This document shows, in pieces, positions 29,102 through 39,078 of a stretch of 50,557 nt of DNA. Under the pieces are notes generated by a model, which made no database searches, had not been told where the DNA came from, and was given only the letters and a program-made list of their open reading frames with translations. The DNA comes from Acinetobacter sp. BY419 (lineage in GTDB: Bacteria; Pseudomonadota; Gammaproteobacteria; Pseudomonadales; Moraxellaceae), in NCBI RefSeq assembly GCF_019038395.1, contig NZ_JAGFXZ010000025.1, forward strand, positions 1-50,557. The letters are read 5' to 3'. Made by a program: the position numbers and the translations under genes. The first letter of the stretch is position 1. Every line of letters begins with the position of its first letter.

Positions 29102-31959
29102 CACTCGACATCCTCTTCAGTATACACATCATCCTCTAAATCACTTTCTTCTATTTCGCTCAGTAGTTCATCAATATTCTCATTACCTAACTCTTGAATA
29201 AGGTGAGTTTGTAAAGAGTTAAATCCCAAAGCTACAAAATCTGTTTGTTGAGATGTATAAAATCGCAGTGTACTTAATTGATTATTTTCATTTAATAAAA
29301 ACTTATTGGTTTTAATTAATTTTCCATCCAGCTTATCTACAATAAAAATTTCTTTTTCTCCTTTAGAATAGTTAGTCCATTGATAATTAATTTTATTACT
29401 AAATAACGTCTTCATTTTGGGAAGGCTTATTTTCTGTTCAATTATATTTTGACCTTTGGCAAATAAATGCTGTCCCGCCTTACATTCAAATTTCCCCCCA
29501 GTCGTGACCATTACCCCACTACTATTTATTTTTATTTGAGATCCTCCCGCAGTCAGCATAATCTCTTTCGGACTGGTGATCTCGATCTTGTCTTCAGTCG
29601 AAATGAGCTTAATCACCTTGCGGGCGATCGCTTCAATTGCGTCATCCTGCGCCTGTATTTCAATTTTGCCTTTAGCGGCATAAAGACTTGCGCCCTCTTG
29701 AGCAGCGAACAAACTGATCCGGTCCTGTGCATGAGCAACTAAAGACTTCTGTGTGGAAAAATGAATATTCTCCCCGGCACTCTGATTGATTTGCTGATCA
29801 GCTGATAAATGGATATTTTCATTTGTACTCAGTGCAATTGACTGGGGTGCGGTTAAGATCATCACTGCCTGTTTAAATGCGGCAGCCTTAGCTTGGTCTT
29901 CAGCTTCAATCTGCTTCAGAAAGTTTTTTAGACTATCAAAAAATTCCAGCGGATCAGTCTGCTGTTTTTCAGCAATATCACTCAAAGCTCTACTATTATT
30001 GAGCCTCGCTTCAATCTGTTCTTTGGCTGGACAAGCATCCAGGTGATTGCCTGCCGCTGAATCTTGCTGATAGGTAGAAATCAGCAAGCCTTTTCCTGCT
30101 CGTATTGCACCCCACTGATCTGTCCTTAGCTCAAAACCTTCACCTCGACCTTCGCTGCTTTCACATTCTTTAGGATGACTTAAATTTCCCAGATTAAGCT
30201 GACTGGCTGCATGACTACTTTGTAACTGCACACTAATCTGGTCAGGGGTATCATCGAAACGCAATTGGTTAAAGCCCTCACCCTCGATTTCCTGAGAACG
30301 GATACCGCTAAGTTTTTTGGTCGCGGGCAGTTCTCCCTTGGCATCAAACATGGCCGGATGTCGTTCCGCTTCATGAATCCGTCCAAGCACAAAGGGCCGA
30401 TCAATATCTCCTGCAAAGAAATCAATCACCACAATTTCGCCAATTCTTGGATGCAACCTGACTCCATAACCCTCACCGGCCCAAGGAGTCAATACATCCA
30501 GCCAGGCAGAATCACTGTCATTATCATTGCTACCTGCACCCCCATCATGCTGATGATCCTCAGTTCGGGTAAATAGAAAGCGAACTTTCACCCTCCCCCA
30601 TGCATCAACATGAATCGTTTCACCCGCAGGCCCGACTACTCGAGCTCGCTGCGGATATGCTGCAGGCCGATGCATGAAAGGCTGATATTCAGGGACGACC
30701 GGAATATCACGGCGCACGATATAGAGCTCATTGGCTTGACGCTCTTCCGATAATTGCCAGTCACTCTGACTGAGCAAACTGTTCAGCTGCAGTAAAATAT
30801 CTTTGGGTAAATTATTCTGGTTATAAAAACGCTTAGCTAAAATCAGAAATTCACGCTCATGGGCCGGATGCTGATCAATTTCAGGATGTTGTTGCAATTC
30901 AAACCAATACCCGACCTGAGCATCACGCACGCTACTGCTGACTTTAAAGTATTTGGACTGCAAAGCATGATAATCATTGAGCTGCTGATTGAGTCGATCC
31001 AGTTGTGCCGTACTTGATGCCGTCGCCTGATCCTCGCTATTTAAGTCACTGGTCCAGGCCGGACTGATACTCCAGGCATCTTCAAGGTGAAGAGAAGCAT
31101 TTTCCTGAACGCCACTTTGCGGATGATTACTCCATAATGGCTGGCTTTGATCCTGAGCAAGCTGCTGGGCGTGCCAGCGTTGGGTCTGGGTACTGGTCGG
31201 ATTGAGATGACGTACTGCAATCAGACTGGTCAGTGTATCCAACTGTTCGGTGGCATGACTGCGATGAAACCGAATAGAACGGCGTTCTAAAGCTGAAAAA
31301 TATTGGGAATGATCCACCAACTTTAAAAGCTGAGCTTGAATATCGTTGGCTGATAAAGGAACCGTTAATTGCTTTTCATCAATCAGCCAGTTAATCCCTT
31401 CACTACGCCATAAACGCGTCAGAAAATCATAATCCGATTCATTGGACTGCATCACAAAAGGCCGCACATCATAGTCCCGGCTGAGCCCTGTCAAATCCAG
31501 GCTGAGACTGGCCGCGAATAACGCACTTCTATTTTGCCATTCACTAAACAGAATTTCACTGATCTCGCGCACCGTCTTGTTCATGAAGACCCGACTATTA
31601 CGGCGCTTATGCCAGAGCGCTGTCGCATCATTCAGTGTCAGTTTATACAGGGTTAAAGCACCATCACTTTGCCCCTGACTGGCTGCAGTAATGATACCTG
31701 TAGTCCGGAATAGTTCACCACGGTCTGTGACCTGATCAACGGCTACCCGACAGCCGATAAACTGTTTCAAGGCGATATGAGCATGAGTGGAAAGACAGAT
31801 CAGTTCTGCCTGCAGGCCCTGATTGATCTGATGCTGGCCCTCAATCCGCTGAATCAAGACCTGATGATTTAAAGCAGGATGTGAAAACTGTAGATGTAGC
31901 GCACGATGCTGCAGCTTAAGTCCGAGCTGCTCCAGCAGCATATGGATATGTTTTGGCAT
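29099..31959 (-). CDS. vgrG: T6SS spike protein VgrG with C-terminal cargo extension
   Basis: Coding extent is 29101-31959, 952 residues. The order of domains is gp27-like hub (about 1-400), gp5 OB-fold (about 440-540: GPAGETIHVDAWGRVKVRF ... TPWAGEGYGVRLHPRIGEIVVIDF), T6SS-Vgr segment (FNQLRFDDTPDQISVQLQSSH) and DUF2345 beta-helix (about 690-840). The last ~110 residues are a variable tail ending in an acidic stretch (EESDLEDDVYTEEDVE). No other T6SS structural gene is present, so this is an orphan vgrG island. The tail is encoded in clearly more AT-rich DNA than the rest and probably docks the downstream effector. Confidence 0.93.
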
Positions 31960-32204
31960 TTTATAGTTATAGTTTTAAGCTTTATTATTGTGCGGCAAAT
32001 TTTAAGAAAAGTTACCCATTTCGTCCAGTTCACGATGCATTTCACATAATTAGGCCTTTAATTTACAGTCACCCCACTGCAAATATTGAATAGCATCATG
32101 CAAACCCGAATCAAAATTGTGCTCAATATTTCATATTTTTCTGATTATCTCGCCTGGAACTTGCTGCTACACTAATTCAGATCCCATTCTTCAAGGCCAA
32201 GGAC

Positions 32205-33359
32205 ATGCTGGAATTTCCCTCTAAACTACCTGATTTGGGCGTGACAATTTTTAGTACCATGTCAGCCTTGGCACAAAAACTGGACGCCTTGAATCTTTCT
32301 CAAGGGTTTCCGGACTTTCCTGCTCCACCAGCATTGATTGAAGCTTTAAACCGGGCCAGTCAGGGTGGATTTAACCAGTATGCCCCAGGAGATGGCCTGC
32401 CAGTCTTGCGAGGTCTGATCGCAGATCTGTATCAACAGCGTGATCAGCTGAATATTGATCCTGTAGAGGAAATCACGATTACGCCTGGGGCGACGATTGC
32501 GATTTTTTGTGCAATTCAGGCTACAGTGCGCGCCGGTGAAGAAGTGATTATTTTTGATCCTAGCTATGACAGTTATGGCCCTGCGGTACAACTGGTCGGA
32601 GCAACGCCAGTGCATATTGCTTTGCAGCATCCTGATTTTTCTGTGGATTGGAATCAGGTCAAAGATGCCATAAATGACCGTACCCGCATGATTGTAGTGA
32701 ATACCCCGCATAATCCGAGTGGTAGTGTCTGGTCCAAGGCCGACTGGCAGCAACTGATCGAGCTGATTCGCGAGCGTAATATTGTAGTATTGTCTGATGA
32801 AGTCTATGAACATCTGGTTTTTGACGGCCTTCAGCACTATTCGGCCTGGTCATTTCCAGAACTTCGCGAGCGTAGCTTCGTGATTGGTTCCTTTGGTAAA
32901 ACTTTCCATGTCACCGGCTGGAAAACCGGATTTTGTATTGCTGCACCCGCCCTAATGAAAATATTCAGACAGATTTATCAGTTTGCCAGTTTCTGCGGTG
33001 TGACCCCTGTTCAGGTCGCCTTGGCAGAATATATGCAACTGCATCCTGAGCATATACGCGAACTGTCGCAGTTCTATCAAAACAAACGGGATTTATTCAA
33101 CTCATCCATTAAAACATCACGCTTTAAATGGGTACCCTCTCAAGGCACTTATTTTCAAAACCTAGACTATTCGGAGATTCGACCTGAGCTCGATGATTTG
33201 TCCATGTGTCACTTTCTGGCAGAACGACATGGGATTGTCGCGATTCCGGTCTTTGTGTTTTACCAGCAACCACCTGCCGATTTACGTCTGCTCAGGTTCT
33301 GCTTTGCAAAAAAAGAACAAACCTTGATACAGGCAGGTCAAATTCTTTCAAAGGTTTAA
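32205..33359 (+). CDS. Methionine-type aminotransferase (class I/II, YbdL-like)
   Basis: 384 residues, PLP-dependent fold type I. The N-terminal LNLSQGFPDFPAPPALIEAL and GFNQYAPGDGLPVLRGLIADL match the methionine/kynurenine aminotransferase group; the PLP lysine is in SFGKTFHVTGWKTGF, with NTPHNPSGSVW and LSDEVYEHLVFDG as cofactor motifs. Probably transaminates methionine or aromatic amino acids with oxo-acids; exact preference not decidable. AAGGACA precedes the ATG. Confidence 0.88.
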   Translation: MLEFPSKLPDLGVTIFSTMSALAQKLDALNLSQGFPDFPAPPALIEALNRASQGGFNQYAPGDGLPVLRGLIADLYQQRDQLNIDPVEEITITPGATIAIFCAIQATVRAGEEVIIFDPSYDSYGPAVQLVGATPVHIALQHPDFSVDWNQVKDAINDRTRMIVVNTPHNPSGSVWSKADWQQLIELIRERNIVVLSDEVYEHLVFDGLQHYSAWSFPELRERSFVIGSFGKTFHVTGWKTGFCIAAPALMKIFRQIYQFASFCGVTPVQVALAEYMQLHPEHIRELSQFYQNKRDLFNSSIKTSRFKWVPSQGTYFQNLDYSEIRPELDDLSMCHFLAERHGIVAIPVFVFYQQPPADLRLLRFCFAKKEQTLIQAGQILSKV

Positions 33360-33389
33360 GTCAGCTTTTAACTAAAACTCTTATAAAAT

Positions 33390-33425
33390 AAATGCCTTAT
33401 TTACTTAAAAGCTAAGGCATTTCTC
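33390..33425 (+). terminator. Probable terminator after aminotransferase gene
   Basis: AAATGCCTTA / TAAGGCATTT stem with a 13-base loop and a short T-rich tail, 30 bases after the stop codon. Confidence 0.6.
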
Positions 33426-33487
33426 TACAATCTGCCGAATAATAGTTACATCAATAAATAGATAACAAGTCAATCACAGGATGTCGC

Positions 33488-34852
33488 ATGGCACACCACT
33501 CACTGATTCACCAACAGAATTTATGGAAAGCCTTTCTGGTTTTTCTGTTGCCATTAATTGTGACTAATATCCTGCAAAGCCTCTCCGGCACGATCAATAC
33601 AGTTTTTGTGGGGCAAATGCTAGGAGTCAATGCGATTGCTGCTGTTGCAGTATTTTTTCCAATCCTGTTTTGTCTGATGGCTTTCGTGATTGGTTTATCT
33701 GCCGGCTCTACCGTCTTGATTGGACAGGCCTGGGGCGGAAAAAATATAGATAAAGTGCGCCGTGTGGTCGGTTCAACTGTATTCATGACCTTGATTGGTG
33801 GTAGCGTGATTGCGCTTTTTGGGGTGATTTTTGCTGAAGATATTCTCTTGGCACTCGGCACAGATCCGGATGTGATGCATTTATCCTTACCCTATGTGCA
33901 GTGGATGCTGGCCGGTAGCCCCCTAATTTTTATCTATATTATTTACACCTCAATCCTGCGTGGTGTCGGGGACAGTACTACCCCCCTGTTTGCTTCCGCA
34001 CTCACTATTGGGGTGGGTTTGGTGGTGACACCCGTCTTGATTGGCGGTTATTTTGGCTTTCCCAAAATGGGCATTATCTCGCCGGCGATTGCTACCATTC
34101 TAGGAAATCTGGCGGTCCTGCTGTTTTTAATCCTGTACTTGAATCATAGGCAGCATCCGCTCAAGGTGGACTGGGCCTTATTAAAACATATTCGTCATCA
34201 GCCGCAGTTGAGCAAAATGATCCTTAGGCTGGGTGTACCGACCGGTATACAAATGGTCACCACTTCCATGGCTGGCCTAGTGATAGTCGGACTGGTCAAC
34301 CGCTATGGCGCAGAAGCGACGGCTGCTTATGGTGCAGTCAATCAGGTATTAAACTATATCCAGTTTCCCGCCTTGTCGATTGCGATTGCAGCTTCAGTGT
34401 TTGGGGCACAAGCGATTGGTGCAGGCAAATCAGATCTGCTCAATAAGGTTACCCGGACTGCACTGAGTATGAATATCCTGTTTACCGGTAGTCTGGTAAT
34501 TCTGGCTTATCTGTTTTCCAAATATCTGATGGCGCTGTTTATTACAGATCCGCAGGTGGTGGTGCTCGGTCAACAACTGCTGTTCATTGTGCTGTGGTCA
34601 ATTCTGTTCTTTGGTGCCAGCGCTATTTTTGCTTCGATGATGCGTTCAAGCGGTACGGTGACCGCGCCGATGCTGATCAATATTTTTGCCATTCTCTGCA
34701 TTGAAGTTCCCGCCGCTTATCTGTTTAGCCGGTGGTGGGGCCTGAAAGGCATCTGGTATGCCTATGCGTTGGCCTTTGTCAGCATGTGTATTTTGCAGGG
34801 CCTGTATTATCAGTTTGTCTGGAAGAAAAAGACTATTAACGTATTGGTTTAG
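33488..34852 (+). CDS. MATE-family multidrug efflux transporter
   Basis: 454 residues with 12 hydrophobic helices in two homologous halves. Family segments include LVTNILQSLSGTINTVFVGQMLGVNAIAAVAVFFP near the N-terminus and the SAGSTVLIGQAWGGKN loop. It exports cationic compounds in exchange for Na+ or H+; substrates unknown. Independent gene, 128 bases after the aminotransferase. Confidence 0.92.
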   Translation: MAHHSLIHQQNLWKAFLVFLLPLIVTNILQSLSGTINTVFVGQMLGVNAIAAVAVFFPILFCLMAFVIGLSAGSTVLIGQAWGGKNIDKVRRVVGSTVFMTLIGGSVIALFGVIFAEDILLALGTDPDVMHLSLPYVQWMLAGSPLIFIYIIYTSILRGVGDSTTPLFASALTIGVGLVVTPVLIGGYFGFPKMGIISPAIATILGNLAVLLFLILYLNHRQHPLKVDWALLKHIRHQPQLSKMILRLGVPTGIQMVTTSMAGLVIVGLVNRYGAEATAAYGAVNQVLNYIQFPALSIAIAASVFGAQAIGAGKSDLLNKVTRTALSMNILFTGSLVILAYLFSKYLMALFITDPQVVVLGQQLLFIVLWSILFFGASAIFASMMRSSGTVTAPMLINIFAILCIEVPAAYLFSRWWGLKGIWYAYALAFVSMCILQGLYYQFVWKKKTINVLV

Positions 34853-34916
34853 ATTCATTATTTTAGATACCTATGGCATTACAGTAGCTCCTTCTGATCC
34901 GTAATAGAAATTAATA

Positions 34917-34940
34917 ACCCGCTTCCGCGGGTCTGTTTTG
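34917..34940 (-). terminator. Possible terminator of SDR gene
   Basis: ACCCGC, loop TTCC, GCGGGT: a GC-rich 6-base stem downstream of the minus-strand SDR stop codon, followed on that strand by TTATT. It is also downstream of the MATE gene and could serve both. Confidence 0.65.
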
Positions 34941-34947
34941 CAATTTT

Positions 34948-35796
34948 TCAAGCAGATTTTTTCTTCTTTTTGCCAAATTGGGTGGCCAGTGCGGTGACAT
35001 GCTGATAACCACTTGGCAAGATCCGCTGAATCAAATCGACAGCTTTGGCATCGTTACCAATTAATAAACGGCGTTTGTCTTTCTGTACGGCTTCCAGTAT
35101 TTGACGGGCGGCTTCTACCGGTGGACAACGCAACAGTTTATTAAAATTACGCGCTGATTTTTCCGGATTCATACCTAGAGTAAGCAGGCTGTTATTCATT
35201 TTGGCGGCATTGGCAATATTGGTTCGGATCCCACCCGGATGTACACAGAGCGCACTGACCCCGCAGTTTTCCAGATCCAGTTCCTGACGCAGGGATTCTG
35301 TAAAGCCGCGCACTGCAAACTTGGTCGCATTATAGGCAGACTGGGTCGGTTGAGCGGTTAAACCAAACAGGCTGGAAATATTAATCACATGACCATCGCC
35401 GGTTTTCTTGATCAATGGCAGGAATTCTTTTGTCCCATACACCACACCCCAGAAATTGATTCCGACAATCCATTCCAGTTCTTCATAAGATGCACCCTCA
35501 ACGGTTGACCCTAGCGCGACCCCGGCATTATTAAAGATCATATTGACACTGCCATGCTCCTGTTCAACCTGTGCCGCCCAGTTACGTACCTGTTCCAGTT
35601 CAGCCACGTTTACTCTCTGAATGGTCACACGGACATCACTCTCTTTAAGCAACTCAACCGTTTGTGCCAGACCCTGTTCATTAATATCACTCAGTGCCAG
35701 ATGACAACCCTGCTTGGCCAGTAATACTGCCAGTTGCTGGCCAATGCCTGAACCTGCACCAGTAATCGCAGCCACTTTATTGTTGAAATTTTTCAT
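34948..35796 (-). CDS. Short-chain dehydrogenase/reductase
   Basis: 282 residues, classical SDR. Cofactor motif TGAGSGIGQQL (about 14-24), NNAG (about 90), Ser in NISSLFG and the YNATK catalytic pair (about 155-159). The charged C-terminus KKKKKSA is typical of Acinetobacter members. Substrate unknown. It is transcribed away from a TetR regulator across an operator-like inverted repeat, so the regulator likely controls it. Confidence 0.9.
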   Translation of the reverse strand: MKNFNNKVAAITGAGSGIGQQLAVLLAKQGCHLALSDINEQGLAQTVELLKESDVRVTIQRVNVAELEQVRNWAAQVEQEHGSVNMIFNNAGVALGSTVEGASYEELEWIVGINFWGVVYGTKEFLPLIKKTGDGHVINISSLFGLTAQPTQSAYNATKFAVRGFTESLRQELDLENCGVSALCVHPGGIRTNIANAAKMNNSLLTLGMNPEKSARNFNKLLRCPPVEAARQILEAVQKDKRRLLIGNDAKAVDLIQRILPSGYQHVTALATQFGKKKKKSA

Positions 35797-35876
35797 TTAT
35801 TTTCCTTGTATAGAGAACTGCCATTCCATGACAGCAGGATCTTATTCTGTTGTTTGAGGAGTTAGCACAGCTCTTC

Positions 35877-35905
35877 AATATAGTTTTGACAATATAGATT
35901 GTCAA
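35877..35905 (-). promoter_or_regulatory. SDR promoter overlapped by TetR-type operator
   Basis: On the minus strand TTGACA (35905-35900), a 17-base spacer and TATATT (35882-35877) form a strong promoter for the SDR gene. A perfect inverted repeat TTGACAAT-ATAG-ATTGTCAA (35886-35905) covers its -35 and spacer. That position fits repression by the divergently encoded TetR protein. Confidence 0.75.
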
Positions 35906-36019
35906 TAATTATCCCATGTCCTTAGAGGCCAATTTTTAGTGTCGATCTTCGGCATAGGTCAAAGCGGGATTTATTGTTAAGATATTCAAAATCTCCGTGC
36001 AGATGAGCAGCCAGGCCTT

Positions 36020-36697
36020 ATGACAGATTCAATCGCTTCAGAACAAAAACCCGTGGTACCCAAGACCAAAGAACGTCAATTTAAAGGCTTGTCGATGGCT
36101 GAGCGTCAGCAGGCACGACGTGAAAAACTGATTGAAGCTGGGATTGAAGCCTATGGCAGTCACGGTTTTTTTTCAGTCACTGTCAAAGACATCTGCAATG
36201 AGGCCAAGCTGACTGAACGTTATTTTTATGAGTCTTTCAAGAAAAGCGAACATCTATTTCAGACCATTTTCTTAAAATTGATTGATGAACTGCAACAGAA
36301 TGTCATGCAGGCCATGATGCAGGCATCCACCGATCCGAAAAAAATGATCGAAGCTGGTTTGACTGCCCTACTCACTACCTTGCGTGATAATCCGCGTATG
36401 GCACGCATCATTTATATCGATGCCATGCTGGTGCAGGAACTACATAATCAGGCCACCATTCATGAAACCATGTTACGTTTCGACCGCATGATTCACGCCT
36501 TTGTCATGTTGATGATGCCGCAGTTAAATCGCAGTGAGCAGGAAATTTCACTGGTTTCGACCGGTTTAAATGGTTATGTCACCCAAATTGCCATTCGTTG
36601 GGTGATGAGCGGTTTTAAGCATTCGCTTGAGGAAGTTTTATCATCCTGCAGTGTGGTTTTTTTGGCATTATTAGAGTCATTTTCCGACAAAAAATAG
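36020..36697 (+). CDS. TetR-family transcriptional regulator
   Basis: 225 residues. N-terminal helix-turn-helix (about 33-80): RREKLIEAGIEAYGSHGFFSVTVKDICNEAKLTERYFYESFKKSEHLF. The C-terminal ligand-binding domain is all-helical. Divergent from the SDR gene; likely represses it and possibly itself via the 20-bp inverted repeat between them. Inducer unknown. Confidence 0.92.
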   Translation: MTDSIASEQKPVVPKTKERQFKGLSMAERQQARREKLIEAGIEAYGSHGFFSVTVKDICNEAKLTERYFYESFKKSEHLFQTIFLKLIDELQQNVMQAMMQASTDPKKMIEAGLTALLTTLRDNPRMARIIYIDAMLVQELHNQATIHETMLRFDRMIHAFVMLMMPQLNRSEQEISLVSTGLNGYVTQIAIRWVMSGFKHSLEEVLSSCSVVFLALLESFSDKK

Positions 36698-36805
36698 CTT
36701 TTAAATCGTGTGCTTAACAGGTTTTTCCATATTTTGTAGCAAATTAAAAATTTCTGCTTCGATATGAAACCAAGTAAAATTAATTTATGATTTTCTAACA
36801 AATTT

Positions 36806-36905
36806 CTTTGCTAAATTTGTCACAAATCTTTGCGAATTTCAGCGTATTTTCCCTTTCTGCAATGATACTGTCATAATTAGTCTTTGTAATAAGCCTGTCA
36901 TAAAT
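36806..36905 (+). promoter_or_regulatory. Tandem PHO boxes upstream of phoB
   Basis: Seven-base repeats at 11-base spacing lie in two groups. Group one: CTTTGCT, TTGTCAC, CTTTGCG at 36806, 36817 and 36828, each separated by AAAT. Group two: TTGTAAT at 36884 and CTGTCAT at 36895, with another CTGTCAT at 36868. The known PHO box is CTGTCAT-n4-CTGTCAT, so phoB is probably autoactivated. Confidence 0.72.
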
Positions 36906-36946
36906 ATAAAACGGTTCACCGTTTACATGAAATAGGGTATTGCGTT

Positions 36947-37657
36947 GTGAAAGATGACTACATATTAATCGTCGATGACGAACTCCCGATTCGGGAAATG
37001 ATCCATACCTCTCTGGATATGGCCGGTTTTCAGTGCTTACAGGCAGAAGATGCCAAGCAGGCGCATCAGATGATTGTGGATCAGCGTCCGGCACTGATTT
37101 TGCTGGACTGGATGATGCCCGGTGGTGTCAGCGGTGTGGATCTGTGTCGTCGTCTGAAACGTGATGAAAGCCTGTCAGAAATTCCGGTGATCATGCTCAC
37201 AGCGCGCGGTGAAGAGGACCACAAAGTCCAAGGTCTGGATGCCGGTGCCGATGACTACATGACCAAGCCATTCTCGACCCGGGAACTGGTCTCCCGGATC
37301 AAAGCAGTACTTCGCCGTGCCAATGCCCTGAGTGGTGAAAAAACCATTGATGCCAACGGACTGATTCTGGATCCGGTCAGCCAGCGGGTTAATTTTGGCA
37401 ATAATATTCTGGAAATGGGGCCAACCGAATACCGTTTACTGGCATTCTTTATGACCCACCCGGAACGTGCCTATACCCGTGCGCAATTGCTGGATCAGGT
37501 GTGGGGCGGTAATGTTTATATTGAGGACCGGACCATCGATGTGCATATCCGCCGTTTGCGTAAAGTGCTGGAACCCTATGGTGTAGACCGTTTCGTACAG
37601 ACTGTTCGTGGAACGGGTTATCGCTTCTCGACGCGTTCAGATGTCGCTTTAGGTTAA
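36947..37657 (+). CDS. phoB: Phosphate response regulator PhoB
   Basis: 236 residues. Receiver domain (about 1-122) with phospho-acceptor Asp in [10 protein letters not shown] and Lys in [10 protein letters not shown]-terminal winged-helix DNA-binding domain (about 135-230). The start is GTG (an in-frame stop lies upstream), preceded by AGGG. It forms an operon with phoR and controls high-affinity phosphate uptake genes under phosphate limitation. Confidence 0.95.
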   Translation: MKDDYILIVDDELPIREMIHTSLDMAGFQCLQAEDAKQAHQMIVDQRPALILLDWMMPGGVSGVDLCRRLKRDESLSEIPVIMLTARGEEDHKVQGLDAGADDYMTKPFSTRELVSRIKAVLRRANALSGEKTIDANGLILDPVSQRVNFGNNILEMGPTEYRLLAFFMTHPERAYTRAQLLDQVWGGNVYIEDRTIDVHIRRLRKVLEPYGVDRFVQTVRGTGYRFSTRSDVALG

Positions 37658-37682
37658 TATCTTTTAAGGTAAATCTTGTTTT

Positions 37683-39041
37683 ATGTATGAACCCTATCCT
37701 GTCCCTGAACTGGCACGCGAACATAAAAGAATCCGTTACAGCAGTTTATGGGATTTTGCCAAGCAGGATTTACGCCTGCTGGCTTTTTTCCTGATTATCG
37801 CCAGCTTGATCGGTTTTGGGATTGGGTATTTCTGGATTTGTATCGTGATTGCCTTCGTGGCATTCTTTGCGACCCAGATGCGTTCCTTATATTTGGTCAA
37901 TGAATGGATTTCCAATCGCCCTTATGATGTTCCACCGAATATTGGCGGGATTTGGGGCGCACTGTTATTTAATGTCTATCGTGCCCAGCGTCAGGAACGG
38001 ATTGTTCAGGCAGAAATGGTCGAACTGATTGACCGTGCGCAATCTTCACTGGTGGCCTTGCAAGAAGCAGTGGTTTTAATTGATGAAAACCAGCAGATTG
38101 AATGGTGGAATCCGGCGGCTGAACGTTTGCTCGGAATCTCCAGTGACGATCGTCAACGCAATATCCTGACCTTGTTGCGCCAACCCAGCTTTATCGAATA
38201 CTATCATCATATAGACGAAGCACCGGATGGCCTAAAAATGCGCTCTTCGCTGTTTGAAGACCATTATGTACAGGTCAAAATGACCCGTTTTGGTGGAGAA
38301 AGCCGGGTACTGGTCGCTTATGATGTCACCCGGATGCACAATCTGGAACAGATGCGTAAGGATTTTGTCGATAATATTTCGCACGAGCTGCGAACCCCGT
38401 TGACCGTGCTCAGTGGCTATATTGAAACCTTTACCGACCAAGAAGATATCAATCCACGCTGGAAACGCGCCTTTGATCAGATGCAGTCGCAGACCCGACG
38501 CATGAATGCACTGGTCAATGACCTGCTGCTGCTGTCACGTCTGGAAAATGATAAGAATATTGCCAAAAACCAGATCATTGAAATGCCGAGTCTGATGAAT
38601 CAGCTGTTTGATGATGCACAGGCCTATAACATTGATTATGGTCATACCTTGAATCTGGACATTGACAGTCATTGCGATCTGATCGGTTCAGATATGGAAC
38701 TGGCCAGCGCCTTTAGCAATCTGATTACCAATGCCATCAAGTACACGCCTAAAGGCGGTATCATCACCATCGGCTGGCATGATGATGGCGAGTCTGCCTA
38801 TTTTGTGGTGCAAGATAACGGCATCGGGATTGATCCCAAACACCTGCCACGTCTGACCGAGCGTTTCTACCGAATCGATTCAGACCGCAGCCGGCGTACT
38901 GGCGGTACCGGTTTGGGACTTGCCATTGTCAAACATGTCCTGATGCAGCATCAGGCCCATCTGGAAATTGAGTCCAAGGAAAACCAGGGTTCTACCTTTA
39001 AGGTGATTTTCCCCAAAGAACGTCTCAGCTTTCCGGACTAA
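37683..39041 (+). CDS. phoR: Phosphate sensor histidine kinase PhoR
   Basis: 452 residues. Two N-terminal membrane helices (about 33-75), a cytoplasmic PAS domain (about 110-205), the HisKA box FVDNISHELRTPLT (phospho-His near 236), and an ATPase domain with N box (SNLITNAIKYT), G1 (DNGIGID) and G2 (GGTGLGLAIVKH). It lies 25 bases after phoB. PhoR receives the phosphate signal from Pst-PhoU, neither of which is encoded here. Confidence 0.95.
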   Translation: MYEPYPVPELAREHKRIRYSSLWDFAKQDLRLLAFFLIIASLIGFGIGYFWICIVIAFVAFFATQMRSLYLVNEWISNRPYDVPPNIGGIWGALLFNVYRAQRQERIVQAEMVELIDRAQSSLVALQEAVVLIDENQQIEWWNPAAERLLGISSDDRQRNILTLLRQPSFIEYYHHIDEAPDGLKMRSSLFEDHYVQVKMTRFGGESRVLVAYDVTRMHNLEQMRKDFVDNISHELRTPLTVLSGYIETFTDQEDINPRWKRAFDQMQSQTRRMNALVNDLLLLSRLENDKNIAKNQIIEMPSLMNQLFDDAQAYNIDYGHTLNLDIDSHCDLIGSDMELASAFSNLITNAIKYTPKGGIITIGWHDDGESAYFVVQDNGIGIDPKHLPRLTERFYRIDSDRSRRTGGTGLGLAIVKHVLMQHQAHLEIESKENQGSTFKVIFPKERLSFPD

Positions 39042-39078
39042 TTCTGTTATCAAAAAGGTGTCATCAGTACCTTTTCTT

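Noticed and set aside
29467..29742. 91-codon plus-strand ORF inside vgrG
   Set aside because: Antisense shadow of the conserved DUF2345 coding region.
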